Shown piece after piece: positions 28,286 to 36,465 of a DNA stretch of 64,000 bases. Below the pieces are notes generated by a model. It saw only the letters and a list, made by a program, of their open reading frames with translations. It was not told the origin of the DNA and made no database searches. Positions within the stretch are counted from its first letter, which is position 1. Each line of letters starts with the position of its first letter. Source of the DNA: Flavobacterium hydrophilum (lineage in GTDB: Bacteria; Bacteroidota; Bacteroidia; Flavobacteriales; Flavobacteriaceae). The position numbers and the translations under genes were made by a program. The stretch lies in the NCBI RefSeq assembly GCF_003202405.1, contig NZ_QJHL01000001.1, positions 1,116,001-1,180,000 of the forward strand, in the 5' to 3' direction.

Positions 28286-29308
28286 ATGAAAAAAATAGGA
28301 TTTTTATCATTTGGACATTGGGCCAATCATCCTTCCTATAAAGCCCGTACGGCAAGCGATACTCTTTTGCAGTCTATCGATTTAGCGGTTGCAGCAGAAG
28401 AAATCGGTTTAGATGGTGCTTATTTCCGGGTACATCATTTTGCACAGCAGCTGGCATCTCCTTTTCCCTTACTTTCCGCTATTGGTGCTAAAACAAGCAA
28501 AATAGAAATTGGGACAGGAGTAATTGACATGCGGTATGAAAATCCGCTGTATATGGTAGAAGACGCTGGAGCTGCGGACTTAATTTCGGAAGGACGTTTA
28601 CAATTAGGAATCAGCAGGGGATCACCGGAACAAGTAATTGACGGATGGCGTTCTTTTGGTTATGAACCTATGGAAGGAGAAACAGATGCTGATATGGGAC
28701 GCAAAAAAGCGCTGGATTTTCTGGATAAACTTGATGGCGTAGGATTTGCCGAACCAAACCCGTATCCCATGTTTCCAAATCCTCCAGGTTTGTTGCGTCT
28801 TGAACCACATTCTGAGGGATTACGGGATAGGATCTGGTGGGGAGCTGCGTCTAATGCTACTGCTATTTGGGCAGCTGAAAACGGAATGCACCTGCAAAGT
28901 TCTACCCTGAAATATGACGAAAATGGTAAACCTTTCCATATTCAACAAGCTGAACAAATCAGGTTGTACAAAGAAGCATGGAAAAAAGCCGGGCATCAGC
29001 GGGAAGCCAGGGTTTCTGTTAGCCGTTCCATTTTTGCATTAGTCAATGATCAGGACAAATACTACTTTGGCAATCAGGGTAAAGGATCTGATAGTTTTGG
29101 AAATATAGAAAGTGACAAGCGTGCTATTTTCGGAAAGAGTTATGCAGCAGAGCCGGATAAATTAATTGAAGAGCTGGCTCAGGATGAAGCTATTCAGGAA
29201 GCAGATACTCTTCTATTGACCATACCCAATACATTAGGCGTTGATTATAATGTACATATATTATCATCAATACTAAAATATATTGCTCCAGCACTTGATT
29301 GGCGTTAA
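28286..29308 (+). CDS. LLM-class (luciferase-like) flavin-dependent oxidoreductase
   Basis: 340 residues with the bacterial luciferase-like TIM barrel: KIGFLSFGHWANHP at the N-terminus, IGTGVIDMRYENPLYMVEDAGAADLISEGRLQLGISRGSPE in the middle and DTLLLTIPNTLGVDYNVHIL near the end. It is cytoplasmic, with no signal peptide. These enzymes oxidise small molecules with reduced FMN; the substrate cannot be told from sequence. It is bounded by its own promoter-like element and a terminator, and has no visible link to the glycan genes on either side. Confidence 0.9.
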   Translation: MKKIGFLSFGHWANHPSYKARTASDTLLQSIDLAVAAEEIGLDGAYFRVHHFAQQLASPFPLLSAIGAKTSKIEIGTGVIDMRYENPLYMVEDAGAADLISEGRLQLGISRGSPEQVIDGWRSFGYEPMEGETDADMGRKKALDFLDKLDGVGFAEPNPYPMFPNPPGLLRLEPHSEGLRDRIWWGAASNATAIWAAENGMHLQSSTLKYDENGKPFHIQQAEQIRLYKEAWKKAGHQREARVSVSRSIFALVNDQDKYYFGNQGKGSDSFGNIESDKRAIFGKSYAAEPDKLIEELAQDEAIQEADTLLLTIPNTLGVDYNVHILSSILKYIAPALDWR

Positions 29309-29330
29309 ATCTTCAAAAACAAAATACAAC

Positions 29331-29362
29331 AAAGCCCCAAATTTAAAAATGGGGCTTTTTTA
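29331..29362 (+). terminator. Terminator between convergent genes
   Basis: AAAGCCCCA pairs with TGGGGCTTT across a ten-base AT loop, with T-runs after the right arm and A-rich sequence before the left. It ends the oxidoreductase unit and may serve the AraC gene from the other strand. Confidence 0.88.
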
Positions 29363-29451
29363 TTTCTTGCGATAAAACTATTTCTTCTGTTATATATGGG
29401 TGAATAGTTTTTTGTTCTTTGATCAAATGGATTTTTTTAAAAGTAAATTTA

Positions 29452-30342
29452 TCAAATGATTTTTTCCTGTTCCTTATATTTAGAAGGTGATATTCCCATG
29501 ACTTTTCCAAAAATCCGGCTAAAGTACGCAGCATCCTTAAAACCAAGTTTTGGATAAATATCACTGATTTTCAGGTTGGACAATTCCAGATATTGACAAG
29601 CCTTTTCGATTTTTAGGTTGATGAAATATTTTATAGGCGACTGTTTAGTTTCTTCCTGAAACAACATAGAAAAATGGGATGGAGAATAATTAAAGTGCTT
29701 TGCAAATTGTTCTAAAGTTAAATTGTGTTCTACATTTTCGCGCATGTAAGAAATAACTTTTTGGCTAAACTGATTTTCGATTCCGGCATGGCTTCGAATT
29801 TGACGGAATTGTTGTTCATATTTAAAAGAGGCCAAAAAATGAAAAAGACAAAGTGAAGCATAATTGTAATGATTACTATGAAAACTCAACTCCAGATTTT
29901 CATATATTTCCTCAAACATATCTATTCTGTCCTGCAATCTGGAATTAGCATCAGGCAAAATTTCATTCGGGGCTATTGGCAATATTAAAAATGATGAAGC
30001 CAGTTTTCCTTTGAAATGAATCCAGTATATGGTCCATGGATTTGACCTGTCTGCTCCAAAACTATAAGGTGTATTTGGCGGAAGTATCAAAAAATGATTT
30101 TCTTTTATAGCGTAAGTGTTTTCTCCTACTTTGCACCATCCTTCTCCGGAAGTGCAGTATATCAATATATAATAATCCACACCGGAATCCTTCTTGATAT
30201 AATGATATTTTACAGCAGGAAAGAACCCTATTTTAGTGATGTAAAGGCTCATTGTTAACTGGTTGTGTTCGCTGTTTGAGAAGACTTCCGTACTGATGGC
30301 AATGAGTCTTTGTCCTTTAAAACCTTGTTTTTGCTGTAGCAT
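29452..30342 (-). CDS. AraC-family transcriptional regulator of the mannan locus
   Basis: 296 residues. The N-terminal half is a cupin-like sugar-sensing domain (YYILIYCTSGEGWCKVGENTYAI, ENHFLILPPNTPYSFGADRSNPWTIYWIHFKG). The C-terminal 100 residues form the double helix-turn-helix (NLTLEQFAKHFNYSPSHFSMLFQEETKQSP and ISDIYPKLGFKDAAYFSRIFGKVMGISPSKY). It has no membrane segment, so it should sense a cytoplasmic sugar, for example mannose or a mannobiose. It is transcribed divergently from the mannose-6-phosphate isomerase gene with about 190 bases between, the classic layout for a local regulator. That it controls this operon is inferred. Confidence 0.93.
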   Translation of the reverse strand: MLQQKQGFKGQRLIAISTEVFSNSEHNQLTMSLYITKIGFFPAVKYHYIKKDSGVDYYILIYCTSGEGWCKVGENTYAIKENHFLILPPNTPYSFGADRSNPWTIYWIHFKGKLASSFLILPIAPNEILPDANSRLQDRIDMFEEIYENLELSFHSNHYNYASLCLFHFLASFKYEQQFRQIRSHAGIENQFSQKVISYMRENVEHNLTLEQFAKHFNYSPSHFSMLFQEETKQSPIKYFINLKIEKACQYLELSNLKISDIYPKLGFKDAAYFSRIFGKVMGISPSKYKEQEKII

Positions 30343-30385
30343 AAAATTAAAATTTAATTCGTAAGATAGTACAAGTAAATCGCAA

Positions 30386-30393
30386 CAAAGTTA
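30386..30393 (-). promoter_or_regulatory. Candidate -7 element of the araC-type gene
   Basis: CAAAGTTA on the plus strand reads TAACTTTG on the minus strand, an exact TAnnTTTG, about 44 bases before the start codon. It lies between GCAAC (30382-30386) and GTTGC (30409-30413), which face each other. Confidence 0.4.
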
Positions 30394-30417
30394 CATTTTT
30401 TTAATTTGGTTGCAGTA

Positions 30418-30425
30418 TACATTTG
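30418..30425 (+). promoter_or_regulatory. Candidate -7 element of the mannan operon
   Basis: TACATTTG is an exact TAnnTTTG in the divergent spacer, giving a leader of roughly 100 bases to the isomerase start. The -33 position is T-rich without a clear TTTG, consistent with a need for an activator. Confidence 0.45.
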
Positions 30426-30535
30426 TAATTCATCAGACCAACAACTTCTGGAATCGATTATTCAAAGAAGTATTTTTTTGAAAAACTCTTAAGTTTTGGG
30501 CGATTGCATTTTTAGAATTAATTACCATTTTATAT

Positions 30536-32278
30536 ATGAGCACTTATAACAAAACACCTTTTTTTCCCATTGCCGGAAATGCCTGCTGCGGTTGGGAAAA
30601 TATTATTGAAGAATTACGATTAAAAATTAAAAATTCTGATTCAGGCCGCTATGTTTTGGTGGTTGAATGTTATCAGGGAGTTCATCATGCGGAGTTGCTA
30701 AGTGCATTTGGGAATTTAAACCCTGAATTGTTTATTAATTCAGAAGAAGCATTTTATGCAAATGAAAAAATTCAGGAAATAACGTATCCTGATGTTACAG
30801 ATGATCCAATTTTTGGCTTTATAACAAGGCTGGATTATATTGATTTATTAGAGAAAGCAAAAGTTGAAAAACTGCGTGAGAAAATAGAAAGTGCTACAGG
30901 ACTGGTTGTCGTTTACGGTCATGCAGCAGCTGTAATATGTGAAGAATACGATTGTCTGGTCTATGCAGACATGGCACGTTGGGAAATTCAGCTTCGCCAG
31001 CGTAAACATGAAGTTAATAATATTGGTTTACAAAATGCTGATGAAGAACCTAATATTCAATATAAAAGAGGATTTTTTGTCGATTGGCGTATTTGTGACC
31101 GACTGAAACAACAGCTGTTTGAAAAAGCAGATTACTGGCTGGACACGAATAAAAAAAATGAGCCAAAAATGATCCAGGCCCAAACCCTTTTGGATGGATT
31201 GACAGCAATATCAAAAAGCCCGTTTAGGGTAGTTCCTTATTTTGATCCGGGACCCTGGGGTGGACAATGGATGAAAGAAGTAATAGGACTGGATAAATCA
31301 AAATCCAATTATGCATGGTCTTTTGATGGCGTGCCTGAAGAAAACAGTTTGTTGTTTGAGGTGGACGGGCAAATTTTTGAAATCCCGAGTATAAACCTGG
31401 TTTTTTATAAAACTACAGCATTACTGGGTGAACCGGTTGAATCAAGATTTGGAAAAGAATTCCCCATCCGATTTGATTTTCTTGACACGATGGATGGTGG
31501 AAATCTGAGTTTGCAAGTGCATCCAACGACTCAGTTTATAAGAGAAAAATTCGGTATGAATTATACTCAGGACGAAAGTTATTATATGATGGACGCCAAA
31601 CCCGACGCTACAGTATTATTGGGTTTAAAGACAGGATGTGACAGCGAGGAAATGATAGCTGAATTAAAAAAAGCACAAGAAGAAGGAACTGTATTCGATG
31701 CTGAAAAATATGTGAACGTATTCCCTGCAAAAAAACACGATCATTTTTTGATTCCAAATGGAACGATCCACTGTTCAGGAATCAATTCAATGGTACTGGA
31801 AATAAGCGCAACACCATACATTTTTACTTTCAAGTTGTATGATTGGGGACGCATGGGACTGAATGGTAAACCAAGGGCAATTAATATTGCTCGTGGTGAA
31901 AAGGTGATAAATTGGGGTACGGATACTGCCTATTGTCTTGAAAATTTAGTAGATCAGGTTCAGGAGGTCGCTAACGGTGATGGATGGCGCGAAGAGAGAA
32001 CAGGTCTCCATAAAACCCAATTTATAGAAACCCGCCGTCATTGGTTTACAAAGTCGGTTTTGCATCAAACCGGAGACAGCGTAAATGTTTTGAATCTGGT
32101 GGAAGGAGCAGAAGCCATAATCGAAAGTCCCACAAATAAATTCGAACCTTTTGTTGTCCACTATGCCGAAACATTCATTATTCCCGCAGCAGTTGGCGAA
32201 TATACGATTCGTCCATATGGTGAGAGTGAAGGTAAACAGTGCGCTACACTAAAAGCGTATGTACGACACAAATCGTAA
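30536..32278 (+). CDS. Class I mannose-6-phosphate isomerase with N-terminal kinase-like domain
   Basis: 580 residues, far longer than stand-alone isomerases of 300-400. From about residue 225 it is a cupin-type isomerase with metal ligands Gln327 and His329 (LQVHPT), a probable Glu in DESYYMMDAKPD and His412 in PNGTIHCSG. The first 200 residues resemble a uridine-kinase fold: a strand VLVVEC, then YQGVHHAELL where a Walker A would stand, LVVVYG, CLVYADMARWEIQLRQRKHE and a YKRGFFVDWR...EKADYWLDT tail. The GxxxxGK(S/T) loop is absent, so this part is probably not an active kinase. It converts mannose-6-phosphate to fructose-6-phosphate and is first in the mannan operon, next to a sugar kinase. 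Confidence 0.85.
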   Translation: MSTYNKTPFFPIAGNACCGWENIIEELRLKIKNSDSGRYVLVVECYQGVHHAELLSAFGNLNPELFINSEEAFYANEKIQEITYPDVTDDPIFGFITRLDYIDLLEKAKVEKLREKIESATGLVVVYGHAAAVICEEYDCLVYADMARWEIQLRQRKHEVNNIGLQNADEEPNIQYKRGFFVDWRICDRLKQQLFEKADYWLDTNKKNEPKMIQAQTLLDGLTAISKSPFRVVPYFDPGPWGGQWMKEVIGLDKSKSNYAWSFDGVPEENSLLFEVDGQIFEIPSINLVFYKTTALLGEPVESRFGKEFPIRFDFLDTMDGGNLSLQVHPTTQFIREKFGMNYTQDESYYMMDAKPDATVLLGLKTGCDSEEMIAELKKAQEEGTVFDAEKYVNVFPAKKHDHFLIPNGTIHCSGINSMVLEISATPYIFTFKLYDWGRMGLNGKPRAINIARGEKVINWGTDTAYCLENLVDQVQEVANGDGWREERTGLHKTQFIETRRHWFTKSVLHQTGDSVNVLNLVEGAEAIIESPTNKFEPFVVHYAETFIIPAAVGEYTIRPYGESEGKQCATLKAYVRHKS

Positions 32279-32297
32279 AACGTTCTCATAATTAAAC

Positions 32298-32332
32298 CTA
32301 AGGTTTGACTTTAAATAGTATTCAAACCTTAG
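32298..32332 (+). promoter_or_regulatory. Perfect hairpin between isomerase and ROK kinase genes
   Basis: CTAAGGTTTGA pairs perfectly with TCAAACCTTAG over a 13-base loop. No T tract follows, so it is less likely a terminator than an RNA processing or stability element, or an operator. Confidence 0.65.
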
Positions 32333-32359
32333 AGTTAAATCAATTAACATAAAATTAAA

Positions 32360-33253
32360 ATGGAACATACATATAACATAGGAGTTGATGTAGGAGGCTC
32401 GCACGTATCCTGTGCTTTCGTCAATAAAACAACCGGAAAAATCGTAGAAAATAGTTTTGTTGAACGAAAAATAGATTCTAATGGCAGCGTTCAGGAATTT
32501 ACGGAATCTATGCGCTTATTGTTTGGACAGCTGTTTTCAGTAGCAAACCAATATTCATTTGATGCTGTTGGAGTTGCCATGCCCGGACCTTTCGATTATG
32601 AAAATGGAATTTCGAAAATTCAGGGAGTTCAGAAATTTGATGCTTTGTATGATGTAAACCTTAAAGAAATATTCAAAGATGTTTTGAACGGATATGACGT
32701 TCCGGTATGTTTTGCCAATGATGCAAGTTGTTATGCATTAGGGGAATATTATGGAGGGGCTGCGCAAAACAGCAAACGTACAATTGTATTAACATTAGGA
32801 ACAGGACTCGGAAGTACTTTTCTCATCAATGGCTCGCAATCGATTGAGGGGACAGGTGTGCCTCCGGACGGATATTTATATAATGTGCCATTTGGAAAAA
32901 GTATTGCCGACGATTATTTCTCAACCCGCTGGTTTGTAAATACGTTCAAAGAAAGATTTCGTCTCGATATTTCCGGAGCCAGGGAAACGGCTGCGTTAGC
33001 TCAAAAAGACGAATGGCAGGCATTGGCAGTTTTTGATGAATTTGCTGATAATCTGACGGAAATGATTTATCCATGGGTTACCAAATTCCAACCTGACACT
33101 TTTGTCATTGGAGGAAATATTGCAAAATGCCACCCTTTCTTCCTGAATAAACTGGAGGAAAAACTCGCAAAAAGAGAAGTACACAACCTAAAGATAAAAA
33201 CATGTGAATTATGGGCAGATGCCCCTATTGTTGGCGCGGCAATGAGTATGTGA
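32360..33253 (+). CDS. ROK-family sugar kinase, probable mannokinase
   Basis: 297 residues of the ASKHA fold: phosphate-1 motif NIGVDVGGSHVSCAFV, catalytic-Asp motif FANDASCYALGEYYGGA (AND) and phosphate-2 motif LTLGTGLGSTFLING. The ROK zinc-binding His and Cys cluster is missing; the matching stretch reads GVPPDGYLYNVPFGKSIADDYFSTRW. No signal peptide is present, so the enzyme is cytoplasmic. Lying between the mannose-6-phosphate isomerase and susC, it most likely phosphorylates imported mannose with ATP, though fructose or glucose cannot be excluded. Confidence 0.87.
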   Translation: MEHTYNIGVDVGGSHVSCAFVNKTTGKIVENSFVERKIDSNGSVQEFTESMRLLFGQLFSVANQYSFDAVGVAMPGPFDYENGISKIQGVQKFDALYDVNLKEIFKDVLNGYDVPVCFANDASCYALGEYYGGAAQNSKRTIVLTLGTGLGSTFLINGSQSIEGTGVPPDGYLYNVPFGKSIADDYFSTRWFVNTFKERFRLDISGARETAALAQKDEWQALAVFDEFADNLTEMIYPWVTKFQPDTFVIGGNIAKCHPFFLNKLEEKLAKREVHNLKIKTCELWADAPIVGAAMSM

Positions 33254-33330
33254 AATAGAAGACCGGAAAAAATCACGTCATTTTCCAAACAATTACTAAC
33301 TAACTAAAACTATTAAAAACCACAAACTTT

Positions 33331-33393
33331 ATGAAACAATCTCAAAAAACCTCAGACAGAAAATTACTAAAAACGCAATGCCAGAGCTTATGA
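33331..33393 (+). other. Short upstream reading frame overlapping the susC start
   Basis: ATG at 33331 opens a 20-codon, Lys/Gln-rich frame in the other register. It ends in TGA at 33391-33393, forming ATGA with the in-frame susC Met at 33390. This could be a coupling or leader frame, or chance in a short spacer. Confidence 0.3.
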
Positions 33394-36300
33394 AAAATAT
33401 GAAATCAGGCAGCACAAAGTTTGGGATAGTTCTATCCCCAAAACTTAAATTCATCCTATTACTATTTCTGATAGCAAATGCAGCAGTTTTACATGCCCAA
33501 AATACTATTTCAGGTACTGTAAAAGATGGTAAAACAAACGAACTTTTAGTTGGCGCCAGTATAAGTGTCAAAGGGACTACCAAAACAGCCAACACAGATT
33601 TTGACGGAACTTTTACAATTGATGCACCTAATAATGCCATAATTGTTGTCTCGTATGTGGGGTACGAGAATAGTGAGAAAGCAATAAACGGAAATCAGCC
33701 ACTTCATTTTTTACTAAAATCAGAAGATCAGGTACTAAAAGAAGTTGTAGTAATCGGCTACGGTGTTCAGAAAAAAGTGAACCTAACATCAGCAGTGAGT
33801 AATGTTGACTCTAAAGTGTTTCAGAACAAACCTGTAACAAGTGCATCACAGGCATTACAGGGAACGGTTCCGGGATTGGTAATTCAGCAGGGATCCAGCG
33901 AACCTGGGCAGGGAACAAACATAAATATTAGGGGAATTGGTACCTTTCAGTCAGGAACGTATCCGTTAATATTGATTGATGGACTAATTGGAAGTATTGA
34001 CAATATCAACCCAAACGATATTGAAAGTGTATCGGTACTTAAAGATGCTTCATCGACTGCGGTGTATGGTTCCAGAGCTGCTAATGGTGTTATTCTGATT
34101 ACAACTAAAATCGGAAAAAAAGGCAAAACAAGAGTCTCTTATGACTATTTATACGGTATGCAGGCACCAACAAATTTGCCGGAATACGCAAAAGCATGGG
34201 AGTATGCCGAACTTAGAAATGAAGCATTGATCAATTCGGGACTTTCTGCACAATTCACACCCGATCAGATTAATGAATTCAGAAAAATGGGTAAAGGAAC
34301 TGTCTGGTTAGATAAAATTTACAGAGATACGGCTCCTCAATCTACTCATAATCTTGCCTTTGATGGTGGATCAGATAAAACGATGTATCATATTTCGGTT
34401 GGCCATTTAGATCAAAGAAGTTTATTTGAAGGTAATAGCGATTATGGACTGAAAAGAAATAATGCAAGGGTAACTATCAATTCAAAACTATCAGATAAAT
34501 TCACTGTTATTGCTACGGCTGCTTATAATGGAACTACAACAAAGGAGCATGCTTATTGGACGGAATGGCTTATTGAACAGGCAACCAGAATACCTGTCAT
34601 TTATCCCATAAAAGATCAAAATGATAATTATACATTAGTTAGCGGAAGTAACTCAAATCCTTTAGCCAGATTAAATGAAGGCGGAATGCGAACCTATCAA
34701 AATGATGCCCTTGCAGGAAGTATTAGTGGAGAATGGAGCATTGTTAAAGATTTAAAACTTAAAGGTTTCTTTGGAGGTAATTTATCAACTAATAATAGTC
34801 ATGAATTTAGAAAATCGATAGACTATGCTCCGTACAAGGGAGGCGGTGACAACGAAAGCTCTGTTATGGATGCATTTGACAGAACACTACTCCTTAATTC
34901 TACGCTTACATTAAACTACAGCAAAAAAATAGGAGACAGCCATAGTTTTGCAGGATTACTGGGAATTTCTAATGAAACCAGTAAAAGAAGATGGTATCAG
35001 GCGAGAAAAATTGGAATCCCCGGAAACGAATTTGGCGTTATAGGAAACGGTCAGATTACAGATGAAAAAAACACCTTCGGAAGTGCAGAACAATGGGGAA
35101 TTAATTCTTTCTTTTCAAGATTAAATTATTCTTATAAAGATAAATATCTTCTTGAGGCAAACGTCAGAATGGATGGATCTTCCCGTTTTGCTTCAGAGAA
35201 TCGCTGGGGGACATTCCCATCATTTTCAGCGGGATGGCGTATTTCGAATGAAGGATTTATGCAGGGAATTCGCGAGCAGGTAAGTAATCTGAAAATTCGG
35301 GCATCATGGGGTCAGACCGGAAATCAGGACATCGGATTGTATAAATATTTACGTACTATAAATATTGCTACACAAGCATATTCTTTCCGTGATAATTTAG
35401 CAAACGGTGCTTATTTTAGTGAATCAAATCCTGATATTACCTGGGAAACAAGTGAAATGATTGATTTTGGTATTGAAGCAGGTTTCTTCAATAATAAATT
35501 ATCAGTAACACTTGATTTTTATAGTAAAGACACCAAAAATATTCTGGTTAGCAATCTTCCTGTACCTGGTACCTACGGAAGTGGTGCTCCTACGCAAAAT
35601 GTGGGGGCATTAAACAACAAAGGCTGGGAATTTTCAGCTAATTATGCTTTTACAACAGGTAAGGTGAACCATTCATTGACGGGAAATTTATCTGATAACG
35701 TAAATGAAGTAACAGATGACGGGGGAAGAACTTTAATTTCAGGTTCTGATGTAGTTACAATTTTAAAAGAAGGATTTCCAATCAATTCTTATTATGCATT
35801 AAAAAGTGACGGTTATTTTCAAAATGCGCAGGAAGTGGCAAATGGTCCAAAACAAACCTTTAATGCGGCTGGTGCTAAACCGGGAGACATTCGTTACGTG
35901 GACAGGAATGGCGATGGCGAAATCAATGAATCAACAGATCGTTTTATTCTTGGAAACCCATTTCCGAGATACACTTACGGTCTGACCTATGCTATGGACT
36001 GGAACGGAATAGATTTCAGTGTTTTTTTACAGGGTGTTGGAAAACGCAGCATGTGGATTCGTGGAGAGGCTGTTGAAGCATTCCATAACAATAACGAAGG
36101 ACCTGTCAGAGATTACCATATTGACAGATGGACACCTGCCAATCCGGATGCTTCATATCCCCGTTTAACAGTAGGTTCAGAATCTGCTAATAATGCTGCC
36201 AAATCTGATTTTTGGATACAGGACGCTTCTTACTTACGTTTAAAAAACATTCAATTAGGATATACGATACCTGAAAGGTTTACAAAGCAAATTGGTGTTT

Positions 36301-36455
36301 CCAGATTTAGAGCCTATGTAACGGGACAAAATTTGGTTACACTGACGAAACTAAAATCAGGATATGATCCGGAAATTAATTCCGGGGCTGCCTTGAGCGG
36401 ACGTGTTTATCCGGTGACAAAAGTAGTCGCTGTAGGTCTTAACGTTAATTTTTAA
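33378..36455 (+). CDS. SusC/RagA-type TonB-dependent receptor of the mannan locus
   Basis: 1025 residues from ATG 33378; Met5 at 33390 is an equally good start. The signal peptide ends at VLHAQ (about residue 40). A carboxypeptidase-regulatory-like domain follows (ISGTVKDGKTNELLVGASISVKG), then TonB-box-like LKEVVVIGYG, the plug (ASSTAVYGSRAANGVIL) and the barrel ending in VGLNVNF. The insert ACGYVDRNGDGEIN-type region near 36000 (YVDRNGDGEINE) is a common SusC hallmark. It should import mannan fragments with the SusD encoded 10 bases downstream. It lies 124 bases after the ROK gene with no exact promoter motif between, so one operon is likely. Confidence 0.97.
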   Translation: MPELMKNMKSGSTKFGIVLSPKLKFILLLFLIANAAVLHAQNTISGTVKDGKTNELLVGASISVKGTTKTANTDFDGTFTIDAPNNAIIVVSYVGYENSEKAINGNQPLHFLLKSEDQVLKEVVVIGYGVQKKVNLTSAVSNVDSKVFQNKPVTSASQALQGTVPGLVIQQGSSEPGQGTNINIRGIGTFQSGTYPLILIDGLIGSIDNINPNDIESVSVLKDASSTAVYGSRAANGVILITTKIGKKGKTRVSYDYLYGMQAPTNLPEYAKAWEYAELRNEALINSGLSAQFTPDQINEFRKMGKGTVWLDKIYRDTAPQSTHNLAFDGGSDKTMYHISVGHLDQRSLFEGNSDYGLKRNNARVTINSKLSDKFTVIATAAYNGTTTKEHAYWTEWLIEQATRIPVIYPIKDQNDNYTLVSGSNSNPLARLNEGGMRTYQNDALAGSISGEWSIVKDLKLKGFFGGNLSTNNSHEFRKSIDYAPYKGGGDNESSVMDAFDRTLLLNSTLTLNYSKKIGDSHSFAGLLGISNETSKRRWYQARKIGIPGNEFGVIGNGQITDEKNTFGSAEQWGINSFFSRLNYSYKDKYLLEANVRMDGSSRFASENRWGTFPSFSAGWRISNEGFMQGIREQVSNLKIRASWGQTGNQDIGLYKYLRTINIATQAYSFRDNLANGAYFSESNPDITWETSEMIDFGIEAGFFNNKLSVTLDFYSKDTKNILVSNLPVPGTYGSGAPTQNVGALNNKGWEFSANYAFTTGKVNHSLTGNLSDNVNEVTDDGGRTLISGSDVVTILKEGFPINSYYALKSDGYFQNAQEVANGPKQTFNAAGAKPGDIRYVDRNGDGEINESTDRFILGNPFPRYTYGLTYAMDWNGIDFSVFLQGVGKRSMWIRGEAVEAFHNNNEGPVRDYHIDRWTPANPDASYPRLTVGSESANNAAKSDFWIQDASYLRLKNIQLGYTIPERFTKQIGVSRFRAYVTGQNLVTLTKLKSGYDPEINSGAALSGRVYPVTKVVAVGLNVNF

Positions 36456-36465
36456 TCCATCAGAC

